Below are positions 53,823 to 64,000 of a stretch of 64,000 bases of DNA, in pieces (the stretch's first letter is position 1; each line of letters opens with the position of its first letter). The notes beneath the pieces were generated by a model. It was not told the origin of the DNA. It worked only from the letters and a program-made list of their open reading frames with translations, and made no database searches. The translations under genes and the position numbers were made by a program. The stretch comes from Nansenia antarctica (lineage: Eukaryota; Chordata; Actinopteri; Argentiniformes; Microstomatidae): positions 34,469,776 to 34,533,775 of the forward strand of contig OZ022348.1 of assembly GCA_963989245.1 (NCBI GenBank), written 5' to 3'.

Positions 53823-56530
53823 GTACTCACCACTGTCTGTATGTACTCACCACTGTCTGTCTGTACTCACCACTGTCTGTATGTACTCACCACTGTCTGT
53901 ATGTACTAACCACTGTCTGTATGTACTCACCACTGTCTGTCTGTACTCACCACTGTCTGTATGTACTCACCACTGTCTGTCTGTACTCACCACTGTCTGT
54001 ATGTACTCACCACTGTCTGTATGTACTCACCACTGTCTGTCTGTATGTACTCACCACTGTCTGTCTGTACTCACCACTGTCTGTATGTACCCCTGTCTGT
54101 ATGTACTCACCACTGTCTGTCTGTACTCACCACTGTCTGTATGTACTCACCACTGTCTGTATGTACTCACCACTGTCTGTATGTACTCACCACTGTCTGT
54201 CTGTACTCACCACTGTCTGTATGTACTCACCACTGTCTGTATGTACCACTGTCTGTCTGTATGTACTCACCACTGTCTGTCTGTACTCACCACTGTCTGT
54301 ATGTACTCACCACTGTCTGTATGTACTCACCACTGTCTGTCTGTACTCACCACTGTCTGTATGTACTCACCACTGTCTGTCTGTACTCACCACTGTCTGT
54401 ATGCACTCACCACTGTCTGTATGTACTCACCACTGTCTGTATGTACTCACCACTGTCTGTATGTACTCACCACTGTCTGTATGTACTCACCACTGTCTGT
54501 CTGTACCACTGTCTGTCTGTACTCACCACTGTCTGTCTGTATGTACTCACCACTGTCTGTCTGTACTCACCACTGTCTGTATGTACTCACCACTGTCTGT
54601 ATGTACTCACCACTGTCTGTCTGTATGTACTCACCACTGTCTGTCTGTACCACTGTCTGTATGTACTCACCACTGTCTGTATGTACTCACCACTGTCTGT
54701 ATGTACTCACCACTGTCTGTCTGTACTCACCACTGTCTGTATGTACTCACCACTGTCTGTATGTACCACTGTCTGTATGTACTCACCACTGTCTGTCTGT
54801 ACCACTGTCTGTCTGTACTCACCACTGTCTGTATGTACTCACCACTGTCTGTATGTACCACTGTCTGTCTGTACTCACCACTGTCTGTCTGTACTCACCA
54901 CTGTCTGTATGTACCACTGTCTGTCTGTACTCACCACTGTCTGTATGTACTCACCACTGTCTGTATGTACTCACCACTGTCTGTATGTACCACTGTCTGT
55001 CTGTACTCACCACTGTCTGTATGTACTCACCACTGTCTGTATGTACTCACCACTGTCTGTATGTACCACTGTCTGTCTGTACTCACCACTGTCTGTATGT
55101 ACTCACCACTGTCTGTATGTACTCACCACTGTCTGTCTGTACTCACCACTGTCTGTATGTACCACTGTCTGTATGTACTCACCACTGTCTGTATGTACTC
55201 ACCACTGTCTGTATGTACTCACCACTGTCTGTCTGTACTCACCACTGTTTGTATGTACCACTGTCTGTCTGTACTCACCACTGTCTGTATGTACTCACCA
55301 CTGTCTGTATGTACCACTGTCTGTATGTACTCACCACTGTCTGTATGTACTCACCACTGTCTGTATGTACTCACCACTGTCTGTATGTACTCACCACTGT
55401 CTGTATGTACTCACCACTGTCTGTATGTACTCACCACTGTCTGTATGTACCACTGTCTATATGTACTCACCACTGTCTGTATGTACTCACCACTGTCTGT
55501 ATGTACTCACCACTGTCTGTCTGTACTCACCACTGTCTGTATGTACTCACCACTGTCTGTCTGTACTCACCACTGTCTGTCTGTACTCACCACTGTCTGT
55601 CTGTACTCACCACTGTCTGTATGTACTCACCACTGTCTGTATGTACTCACCACTGTCTGTCTGTACTCACCACTGTCTGTATGTACTCACCACTGTCTGT
55701 ATGTACTCACCACTGTCTGTATGTACCACTGTCTGTATGTACTCACCACTGTCTGTCTGTATGTACTCACCACTGTCTGTATGTACTCACCACTGTCTGT
55801 ATGTACCACTGTCTGTCTGTACTCACCACTGTCTGTATGTACCACTGTCTGTATGTACTCACCACTGTCTGTCTGTACTCACCACTGTCTGTATGTACCA
55901 CTGTCTGTATGTACTCACCACTGTCTGTATGTACTCACCACTGTCTGTATGTACCACTGTCTGTATGTACTCACCACTGTCTGTATGTACCACTGTCTGT
56001 CTGTACTCACCACTGTCTGTACTCACCACTGTCTGTATGTACCACTGTCTGTATGTACTCACCACTGTCTGTATGTACCACTGTCTGTCTGTACTCACCA
56101 CTGTCTGTACTCACCACTGTCTGTATGTACTCACCACTGTCTGTATGTACTCACCACTGTCTGTATGTACTCACCACTGTCTGTATGTACCACTGTCTGT
56201 CTGTACTCACCACTGTCTGTATGTACCACTGTCTGGATGTACTCACCACTGTCTGTATGTACTCACCACTGTCTGTATGTACTCACCACTGTCTGTATGT
56301 ACTCACCACTGTCTGTATGTACTCACCACTGTCTGTATGTACCACTGTCTGTCTGTACTCACCACTGTCTGTATGTACTCACCACTGTCTGTATGTACTC
56401 ACCACTGTCTGTATGTACTCACCACTGTCTGTATGTACTCACCACTGTCTGTATGTACTCACCACTGTCTGTATGTACCACTGTCTGTATGTACTCACCA
56501 CTGTCTGTATGTACTCACCACTGTCTGTAG
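53823..56530. repeat. 16/20/24-bp array, block 4
   Basis: About 2.7 kb of the same units. The right end changes gradually: CTGTAGGTACTCAGGAGTGT, then GGTTGGTACTCACCACAGCT, and then Tc1 transposase codons. 16-bp units are commoner here than in block 3. Confidence 0.97.
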
Positions 56531-56540
56531 GTACTCAGGA

Positions 56541-56672
56541 GTGTCGGTTGGTACTCACCACAGCTGACCGGAAGCACCCCACAAGCCTTGTCATTTCAGA
56601 GATGAGTTCCAGTCGTCTGGCCATAACCATTTGGCCCTTGTCAAAGTTGCTCCGGTCTTTAATCCTGCCCAT
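56541..56672 (-). pseudogene. Tc1 transposase N-terminus, at the array edge
   Basis: From an ATG at 56672 the minus strand reads MGRIKDRSNFDKGQMVMARR, then LELISEMTRLVGCFRSAVVS, the first helix-turn-helix of the DFDKGQIVMARRLG family of Tc1 transposases. The next codons pass into the tandem array at VVST, and a stop follows. Only the DNA-binding start remains. The element's 5' UTR and terminal repeat follow to 56823. Confidence 0.85.
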
Positions 56673-56825
56673 TTCTCCTGCATCCAACACATCAACTTCA
56701 AGAACTGACTGTTCACTTGCTGCCTAATATATCCCACCCCTTGACAGGTGCCATTGTAACAAGATAATCAATGTTAATGTAACTTCATCTGTCAGTGGTC
56801 ATAATGTTTTTGCCTCATCAGTGTA

Positions 56826-57680
56826 AGTTGCTGCTTAACAGGACAATACTTAACCTCATCTTATCCACCTCATTTTCTGGTTTTCTGCTCGAAATGACAT
56901 GCCCACAGTGAATATAGAATATCTCCACAATCACAAGGGCCTTCATAATGATATTGTTATCAAATGAAAGCTAACACCTGTGGGGTGGCTGTAGAAGTGT
57001 CAGAATCAAAATCTATGTTACTGTGTCAGAGCAAATAGAGCTAGAACATTATAAAACATCTCAAATTCAGTCTCCGCCTAAAAAAACAACAGCTTTTCCA
57101 GTGAATATCACCTTGGAAACCTGATAACGAAGCCAAAATCATCTAGGAATCAGTACTCCAGGGTCTTATTAGTACTTGTGCCAAAGTCGATGCTAGTAAT
57201 GTGAGCAAATGCAACTTTGTACCTGTTTTAGTACAGGTATGTTTAGGCGGACACCTATATGTTTAGGCCATTTGGAGATATGTTGGCACCATCTTTGACC
57301 TTTGACCGTTCTCATGTATCAGATTTCTTAGTTTTTTTTGGGAGGGGGGGGATTTTTTTGGGTTGGCCGACCAATGGTATGGAAATTCGGCGTTGAAACC
57401 GGACATGACACATTCTCCAGTTAGAGAAAACTGGATGTGACTTAGGCCGTGTTTACCGTCTCTGGAAAAAAATGGTGGCATCGTATAGCATGCAAAGTTG
57501 TGAAAAAAATTTGATATCTTTGAAGAGAATTGATCGAGGTAAACTCTTTATATCACTTCGGATGCCCATGGGGGTCCGTTGGCTCCTATGTGCTTGGTAG
57601 CTTAGTTTACTCAACAATGTCTGATGTCCTGTAATATGACTGCTCAATTACATTCATTCAAATACAACTGTGTTTTAGTG
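56826..57680. other. No recognised gene
   Basis: Flank of the Tc1 element. Minus-strand frames of 60-70 codons near 57263-57647 have no recognisable motifs. Confidence 0.45.
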
Positions 57681-57682
57681 CA

Positions 57683-57980
57683 ATGCTTTGTTCATGTAGT
57701 GTATGTCCCACCCTCAAAACTCAAAGGCTTCGGAGACCGTGCCTTTTCACGAGCTGCACCCCACCTCTAGAACTCTCTCCCTCAACCACTCAGAGACTCA
57801 CCCTCACTCTCTTGCTGTGTATTGTTCCCTGTGACTGTTCGTTAACTCTGTGTTCTATGTGCTCATGTTATCTGTTGCTTGTTGTTTCTGTGTCTTCTAT
57901 TTTTCCCATATTGTCAGCGTCTTTGAGCCTCGGAAAAGCGCTATATATAAATACAATGAATTATTATTATTATTATTATT
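57683..57980 (+). mobile_element. L2-like LINE 3' end with (ATT)n tail
   Basis: The + strand encodes, with disruptions, a GDRAFSRAAPHLWNSLP-like stretch near 57733-57785, the typical C-terminal tail of L2-group LINEs. It ends with GAAAAGCGCTATATATAAAT and a run of ATT triplets at 57959-57981, the usual 3' terminus. It is heavily 5'-truncated. Confidence 0.75.
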
Positions 57981-57981
57981 A

Positions 57982-58496
57982 TATTTCTGAAACTAACCAA
58001 TTATTCATAACAGATCAAAAGCTCAACTGTGCACTCTTTGAAACACATATTTACAGCTCCAGAGTAAATAAGTACTGCCATGCTTGACAGGACGTACTAC
58101 AAGTGTGGAATGTGATTTTCTAGAATCTGAGTGAGGGGGAATGCATTGTGTTGGGTGGGTTCTGACCTCACCTCATTTGTAGCAGGTCTCTTGTCTGGGA
58201 TGCACAGGCTTCCAGTCCAAGCAAGTGAACATAATTTGTTTAATTAGGGTACTTTGGGGCAGTAGGTTGGGGCCTAAATTCTCCAAAAGATTTTCAGGTC
58301 TTAGTGAATGATTATGACCATGGGTGGTACTCCTGCAACAATCTTTCCTGATTAATGGAAAGCTGACTGGGTTTCCTGATCCACATAGAGGAGAGCCAAG
58401 TTCAGTGAATGAAATGATGAAATACAACTGAATTATATTGAGAAACCTTTATTCATTCAGAGTCACCTGGTTGTACAGTATGTTATGCCTCAATGA
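57982..58496. other. No recognised gene
   Basis: Non-repetitive DNA between the LINE tail and the Tc1 chimera. Nothing can be supported in it. Confidence 0.45.
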
Positions 58497-59425
58497 GATA
58501 CAATCATGGCCAAAGATATTGTCAGATAATGCACCACTTCTGTCAGAAAATTGTTGCAATTATAAATGCTTTGGTATTCACATGTTTATTTATTTTGTTA
58601 GCATTAGAACAACACAAAAAAGCCTAATCTGATATCATTCCACACAGAACTCCAAAAATGGACCGGACAAAAATGTTTTACTTAATTTTTGTTTAAAAAT
58701 GTTCCTTTGGAAAAAATAACTGAAATCAATCGCTTGATTTCTTACACATCTCTACTGGAATTTTGGACCACACTTCTTTTGCCAACTGCTCCAGGTCGCT
58801 CACATTGAAGGGTGCCTTCTCTCAACTGCTGTTTTGAGATCGCTACACAGGTGTTCTATAGGATTTAGATCTGAAAAGTACACGGTCCCTACAGTCAAAC
58901 GTGGTGGAGGTTCACAGATGTTTTGGGGTTGCTTTGCTGCTTCTGGCACCGGATGCCTTGACTGTGTGTATGGCATCATGAAATCTGAAGACTACCAAAT
59001 AATTTTGTGGCGCAATGTAGGGCCCAGTGTCAGAAAGCTGGCTCTCCGTCAGAGGTCATGGGTCATCCAGCAGGAAAATGACCCAAAGCCCATTCAAAAA
59101 GCACCCAGACATGGTTTGAGACAAAGCGTTGGAGAGTTCTGAAGTGGCCAGCAATGAGTCCAGATCTAAATCCCATAAGAAACTCATTCATGGTTACAGG
59201 AAGCGACTGATTTCAGTAATTTTCTGTTATTAAGGGTGTGCTACCACATATTAAGTTGACAATAATTTTGTCCAGTCCATTTATGTAGTTCTGTGTGGAA
59301 TTATATCAGATTTGGCTTTTTTTCTCTGCTTTTTTGTGTTGTTCCAATGCAAACAAAAGAAATAAACATGTGAATACCAATTATCTGACAGAAGTGCAGG
59401 GGTGCCAATATTTTTGAAGCAATTT
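58497..59425. mobile_element. Chimeric Tc1: two 3' halves in inverted orientation
   Basis: Both outer parts carry the same Tc1 terminal region. The left half (58497-58868) read on the minus strand encodes DLNPIEHLCSDLKTAVERRH and QKKCGPKF, and the right half (58869-59425) on the plus strand encodes the DDE C-terminal domain. Shared terminal words such as ATTCACATGTTTATTT and TTCCACACAGAACT are in inverse orientation. The junction is near GATTTAGATCTGAAAAGTAC (58861-58880). No transposase N-terminus exists, so it can move only if an outside transposase acts. Confidence 0.8.
58869..59175 (+). pseudogene. Tc1 transposase C-terminal DDE fragment
   Basis: The frame reads KYTVPTVKRGGGSQMFWGCF, GIMKSEDYQIIL, WVIQQENDPKPIQKA and, after disruption, AMSPDLNPIRNSF. 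QENDPK matches the QQDNDPKHT block, with its D as the second catalytic aspartate. In SPDLNPIRN the normal glutamate of DLNPIE is replaced by Arg, so the third catalytic residue is lost. Stops occur before and after that motif. Confidence 0.85.
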
Positions 59426-59800
59426 CAAAAATAAAAGTCCCGTAAAACATTTGTTATTTCTCGCCGTGAGAAATAGAGATGCGGCGTGAGAACTGGTTGA
59501 AATGCGTGAGTCTCACGGCGATTGCGTGAGACTTGGCAGCTCTGCTACCTGTATGATGCATTGGCAGTCTGTGACAGTGTGTGCACCTGGCCGGACCCTG
59601 CCCTTCTGCCTGAGTTTGAGTATGATGCTGCCCAAATGAATGTTATTGTTTAGTGCCGTAAGCTTTCGTGGTATTATATTGTGTGAATTATCATCTGTAT
59701 GTTGTTTTTCTTTCACTCGACTAACCGCCGAGATAATACTTGAGACATGTACTTCCGTAAACATTAATCCAACTGTCCTAATGTTCTAATTTGACGATGT
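59426..59800. other. No recognised gene
   Basis: Low-complexity flank. Inverted words GTGAGACTTG and CTCACGGCG repeat locally around 59460-59540, but no element could be delimited. Confidence 0.4.
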
Positions 59801-59835
59801 GTCCCTCTATACCATGGCGGAGTGGTCAAAAACAA

Positions 59836-60005
59836 CTCTCAAAAGGTTTTTGACGGACGTGAAAAACGCAGAAAATCGAACCTGTTCCGATTTTTTTGGG
59901 GACGGACGAATATTACGGATTTGGTGTGCAAGCGTGATTGACACAACATGAGTTCTAATTTATTTTTTTAACGGACGTAAAAAACGCATTGGTGTGCAAG
60001 GGCCT
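59836..60005. mobile_element. Possible MITE (GCATTGGTGTGCAAGGGCC terminus)
   Basis: The right end ACGCATTGGTGTGCAAGGGC and an internal related word TTTGGTGTGCAAGCG (59919-59934) resemble MITE termini. It abuts and truncates the hAT transposase exon at 60006. The left end is not defined. Confidence 0.35.
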
Positions 60006-60430
60006 TTAGTCTCAGAAGCTGCATTGGGTAAAAGAAAAGATGACATTTTTCGAAGTTTCGCTGAATTTTGTTCCTTTTTATAGGAAAGTTCCCGTTTTTG
60101 CGCACCGCTGAGGTATTTTCGCTTGCTCATTTTCGTGGAAGTCAAATGTTGCTATTGGATACGGCTAACTATGTATATACTTTTTAATATAGGCCTATAT
60201 ATTAAAATTAAGGTTGACACAATGAAGGGCCACTTATTTTCTTTGTTTTATAAAAAAAAAAAAAAAAAGTTTTACAATCCAAAAAACTTACCCAAAAAAA
60301 TACAAAATAAATAAATAAATAAATAAATAAATTTAAAAATACAAAAAGTTTGTATCCAATGTTAGGGGGCCCCCTAGTGGCTGGGACCCCCCGCGGTGCG
60401 TCGCTTGCGGGCCCGTCCGCTACGCCACTG
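60006..60430 (-). mobile_element. hAT element X, 5' end only
   Basis: The terminus at 60430, read on the minus strand, is CAGTGGCGTAGCGGACGGGC. An exon starting at ATG 60130 reads MSKRKYLSGAQKRELSYKKE, then KLRKMSSFLLPNAASETK to 60006, the start of ZMYM1-like hAT transposases. The element is cut off at 60005. It lies head-to-head with hAT element Y. Confidence 0.75.
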
Positions 60431-60670
60431 ACTGTAATGCAGTGGCGGCGCTAGGGGTGGCTACTGGGGCTCAAGCCCCGGATGTTTTCTGAAAAGCCCC
60501 GAATGTTTTACTTTCAAAAAAAAAAAAAATCGTGAGTAACGTGCAGTACCGGAGTCCAACAGAGAGGCAGCAGCTGCGCGACATTAGCCTGCGTACTGCG
60601 TAGCCTGCCCTGCCCTGAAGAAGAAGTGATCTCAATCAGTGCCTCTCAATCAGTGCCTGACTTTGTAAGC

Positions 60671-61355
60671 ATGGATATCCGAAAGTTTTTTTCAAAAAAA
60701 CAATCGCCAAGAACTGTTGCAGCAGCCGTATCAGCAGCTGACAACAATGACGTCACCAGCAGTGATGACATAGATGATGTTTCAGGTTTGTGAATCTTAT
60801 TAGAAAGGTGACTGACTCACTGACACTACTTTTCCGGTTTGCTAATGCTAGCTGGCTATCATAACATAACGTTATGTTATAATGAAAATGAAACATAGCA
60901 AGGTACTGTTACGGTACATGGTAAGAAATCAAACAAAGGATAATACTTATACAAATAAAGTGAATAACAGGCTGATAGTCTTTGATATCTGCTCTGGTTG
61001 ACTGAGTAACAAGTGAAAAATAATGATGTAACGTTAATGTTACAGCTAGTAAACATGGAGTAACCACATTAAGTATGCCCTTATGGTAGTATGTATGTAT
61101 ACAGAACATGACTCAAATCTATCCTAAGATGTAACGCTAACTAACTAAGTTTGTTTAATGTCCCAGGGGGGATTTGATTTCACAGTACTATACACAAGCC
61201 AACAATACATGTAATATATCGTCATATAACACAGGACAAGACTCTAAATACAATATAAGTGGTGAGCACAGAGTCTGCCCTGATATACATACTGTAACAT
61301 AACTAGCCTCAGCCCATCAATTATGTAATTCTATACAAATATAAATGATGGTGAC

Positions 61356-61417
<62 letters not shown>

Positions 61418-63835
61418 ACTGTCTATTTTGTAATACAGGTCAGCTGCTATCCAATCCATCTGCATCAGCCAGGCCACCAAGAAAAGATGTTTCAGGTGTG
61501 AATCTACAGGTGTAATGTTTGAGTATGTTTCTAGTCCTGCTCTATATGAAAAGTGTCATGAGATAACTTTTGTTGTGAATTTGAGCTATCATGAAATTGA
61601 AGTTGATTTGACTGTGAGGACTTTATTTTTGTCACACAGATGAGTCAGCTACATGTATGGAGGAGCAGCAAGGGACAGCAGAGCAACAAGGGACAGCAGG
61701 TGGATTGTCTGCTATTGATTTAGGGACAAAAGAAAGTGGCCCTAAGCAGGTGTGCCTCCCCCAGTACCCCTTCAGACAATTTGGTACCCAGCAGAGAGCA
61801 TTTAATAAGAGCTGGTTCGAGCAATTTAAATGGCTGGAGTACTCTGTAGCCAGAAACTCTGCATTTTGCTTTCCATGTCAGCAGTTTGGAAGGCAGAATA
61901 TTCGCACCCATAAAGATGCTCTCCTCAGTAGCTCTGGACTTGTTAACTGGAAAAGGGCTTTGGATTCCTTCCGTGAGCATGAGAAAACTGACCTCCACAA
62001 GTCAAGCATGACATGTTGGCAGAGCTTTAAAAGCACAGGAACTCATGGGGATGTGGTTGAGCTGCTGCATACTGCAGGGGCAGAAGAAATATTGGAGAGG
62101 CGCCAATACCTTCAGCGCATTGTGGGTGTAACCACATTTTTAGGGAAGCAAGGCATCCCATTCCGTGGGCATGATGAGCGGGAGGCTAGCCAGAATCCAG
62201 GCAACTTCCATGAATGCATGAAACTCCTCAAACAATTTGACCCATTTCTCCAAAAATATACACCTTCTAAAAATGCCACCTACCTCTCCCATACGTCCCA
62301 AAACGAAATGATTACCAGCATTGCACAAGAAATAACAGAAAATGTCACAAAAGAAATTACATCCTCCAAGATGTACTCTGTGATGGCAGATGAAGCCAGA
62401 GATCACCACACAGAGCAGCTGGCAGTCTGTGTTCGTTATGTCACAATGGAAGGTACCCCAAGAGAGGCTTTTCTTGGGCTACACAAGCTAGACAAATTTG
62501 ATGCGAAGTCCATTGCAGATGGAATAGAGGCAGTGCTGCAGTCTCACAAACTAGGGGACCTCATGTGTGTTGCACAAACATATGATGGAGCAGCAGTGAT
62601 GAGTGGAGCAGTGGGGGGTGTCCAGGCCCGCTTCAGAGAGCGACACCCTGAAGCAGTGTATGTACACTGTTATGCACATGAGCTCAACCTAGTCCTGTGC
62701 CACACATGCAAAGCCATACCGGAAGCTGCCGCATTCTTCGACCTTCTGGAAAACATGTATACAATTTTCAGCAAATCCCTTGTTAATCATAACAAGTTCA
62801 TAGAAATACAGAACCAACTGGGATTAAAGCCATCTGAACTAGTGCAGCTCTCAACAACACGATGGGCAAGCCAGGTGAGGTCTGTAAAAGCTGTTGTGAA
62901 CAACCTTCCTGCCATCCTTGCATGTCTCAGGACCATGAAGACAGCCACGGCCCAAGGGATCCTGTCAAATCTCTGCAAGCCGAAGACGGTCTACATGTTG
63001 TGTTGTGATGTTTGCCAAACTCCTCGGGATAACTGAAGGGCTTCACCGGTACCTGCAGGGGGAAAGTTTGGACTTGGGCAGAGCAGCGCAGTACAAGATG
63101 GCAATTGTTAAAACTTTGACAGATCTCCGCACAGACCCTGGGGCTGAAGATGTTTTCAAGAGCGCCATGACCATATGTGAGGAACATCACATTCAGCTAC
63201 CTGTTGGTCCCAGGCAGAAACAAAAAAGATTGGATGGTTTTGTGGTGGAGTCAGCCTGTGGAGCAACCTCCAATCTGACCACCCCAGGTGATTTCAGAGG
63301 TCAGCTTTTTTATCCGTGCCTGGACAGGATGATACAGGAACTCACCCATCGGTTTTCAGATGTGGGAGCAGAGCTGATGTCAGGCATTCAAGCCTGCAAC
63401 CCAACCTCAGCGACTTTTCTCTCCGATGCTCTCAAAAGCCTTGCTAGGCATTACAAAATAAACCTGAGGCCAGAAGAACTCCTGGTGGCTAGAAGTTTCT
63501 TCCAGATATCGCTGGAGAAAGAGAATAAATTCCCTGACATAGCCACTGTGTTCCAGAGTCTTGACAGAGACATGTTCCCAACCCTGAAGGCTGTCCTCCA
63601 AGTGGCCCTGACAATTCCAGTTAGCAGCTGCAGCTGTGAACGCTCCTTCAGCGCCTTACGCCGTCTGCACACATGGCTAAGGAGCACGATGGGCCAAGAC
63701 AGGCTCAATGACCTGGCAATCATGTCAATTGAGAAGAACAACCTCGATGCCATAACACCTGACACAATTATTGACAGGTTTGCTCAATTAAAGCCACGTC
63801 GGCACAGCCTTATTTTGCCACCACAAGAAAAGTAG
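60671..63835 (+). pseudogene. hAT transposase (TTF zinc finger, ZMYM1-like), one frameshift
   Basis: Exons are 60671-60785 (MDIRKFFSKKQSPRTV...), 61439-61495 and 61640-63835; all have GT/AG borders and matching phases. Domains counted from the Met at 61657: TTF-type zinc finger with Cys71, Cys74, His108, His114; first catalytic Asp245 in VMADEARD; second catalytic Asp310 in QTYDGAAVMSG; C/H motif VHCYAHELN at 336-344; STTRW. After the frameshift the C-terminal dimerisation region SCSCERSFSALRRLHTWLRS carries the catalytic Glu, then GQDRLNDLAIMSI. The shift lies near 62997-63012 in TGTTGTGTTGTG, between KPKTVYM and FAKLLGITEG. All DDE residues are present, so the copy decayed recently or the shift is a sequencing error. 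The protein would excise and insert elements with an 8-bp TSD. Confidence 0.88.
61358..61414. repeat. (TG)n microsatellite in the hAT intron
   Basis: About 28 TG dinucleotides just upstream of the exon 2 splice acceptor of the hAT gene. Confidence 0.95.
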
Positions 63836-64000
63836 AAAAAAAAGATGGGGATGGGAGAGAGGGGTGGGGGGGATAGCAGTTGGAAAGGAGTGCAATGAAG
63901 AAATTGAAGAAGAAATGAGAAAACGTGAATGGATATAAGGTTGATGTTTAATAGTTTGTATAGTTATAGTTTGAAAGTCTGTATAATGAGTGAGGAAGAG
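63836..64000. other. 3' UTR of hAT element Y
   Basis: Sequence after the transposase stop. It starts A/G-rich and holds no inverse of the left terminus before the window ends. Confidence 0.55.

Larger units (their letters stand above)
42090..56823 (-). mobile_element. Tc1-like transposon swollen to 14.7 kb
   Basis: The left end CACTTATGAGCCAAAACATG and the reverse complement of the right end CACTGATGAGGCAAAAACAT are matching inverted termini, both followed by TGACCAC. TA flanks both sides (42088-42089 and 56824-56825). The left interior (42100-42151 and 43506-43686) and right interior (56541-56823) are the two ends of a known fish Tc1-like family that normally measures about 1.6 kb. Between them lie the array of 16/20/24-bp units and later insertions. 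Most of the transposase is deleted. The boundaries are seen; the family identification is from memory of the conserved text. Confidence 0.85.
60440..64000 (+). mobile_element. hAT element Y, near-complete, right end outside the window
   Basis: The left terminus is CAGTGGCGGCGCTAGGGGTG at 60440. The three-exon transposase gene follows at 60671-63835. The right terminus and TSD would lie after 64000. Intron 2 includes a (TG)n tract at 61358-61414. Confidence 0.82.

Noticed and set aside
53804..56727. Three overlapping 870-950-codon frames
   Set aside because: Same repeat artefact as in the preceding array block; the frames run into Tc1 sequence out of its coding orientation.

Overview
The window reads as teleost fish genomic DNA. 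It holds one recognisable host gene, a four-exon fatty-acid-binding protein most like fabp11 (CDS 20454-22640, + strand). Almost everything else is transposable elements typical of fish (Tc1/mariner, hAT, MITEs, R2-group and L2/CR1-type LINEs, a Ginger/KRBA2-like integrase gene) and very large tandem arrays. No tRNA, rRNA, CRISPR or bacterial feature was seen.

Layout. 1-760: dispersed repeats and a LINE 3' end. 759-4865: a minus-strand R2-superfamily LINE with a zinc finger, reverse transcriptase and restriction-like endonuclease, in one frame broken by three stops, directly joined to a truncated sister copy; the pair is flanked on both sides by (TAA)n. 4961-5533: hAT MITE with a perfect 8-bp target-site duplication (TSD). 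5602-6434: purine-only GAG array. 7150-8460: Tc1 remnant split by a TA-flanked MITE. 9000-14268: a 21/28-bp minisatellite interrupted by a 1.6-kb foldback palindrome that itself carries a nested TIR element. 15330-20040: microsatellites, a 10-bp minisatellite, an L2-like fragment and a 1.3-kb TIR element. 20300-22780: the FABP gene, whose third intron is mostly a 22-bp minisatellite. 23551-23910: twelve identical 30-bp repeats.

24311-41258: about 13.6 kb of a roughly 35-bp repeat with the core GGATTAGCAGTATAAATA, sitting inside the 3' region of a LINE and interrupted by an L2/CR1-type LINE with a 664-codon open frame (30976-32970) and by a hAT MITE (34497-35330). 42090-56823: a single Tc1-like transposon, bounded by its inverted ends and TA dinucleotides, swollen to 14.7 kb by a 16/20/24-bp array that appears to have grown from the codons of its own transposase DNA-binding domain. 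Three hAT elements, each with a perfect 8-bp TSD, and pieces of a spliced integrase gene lie inside it. 56824-60430: LINE and Tc1 remnants, including a Tc1 built from two 3' halves back to back. 60440-64000: a nearly intact three-exon hAT transposase gene with one frameshift, lying head-to-head with a second, truncated hAT.

The very long open frames over the arrays are by-products of repeat units that lack stop codons, not genes. The nested insertions with clean TSDs give a relative order of events: Tc1 or LINE first, array growth next, hAT insertions later.
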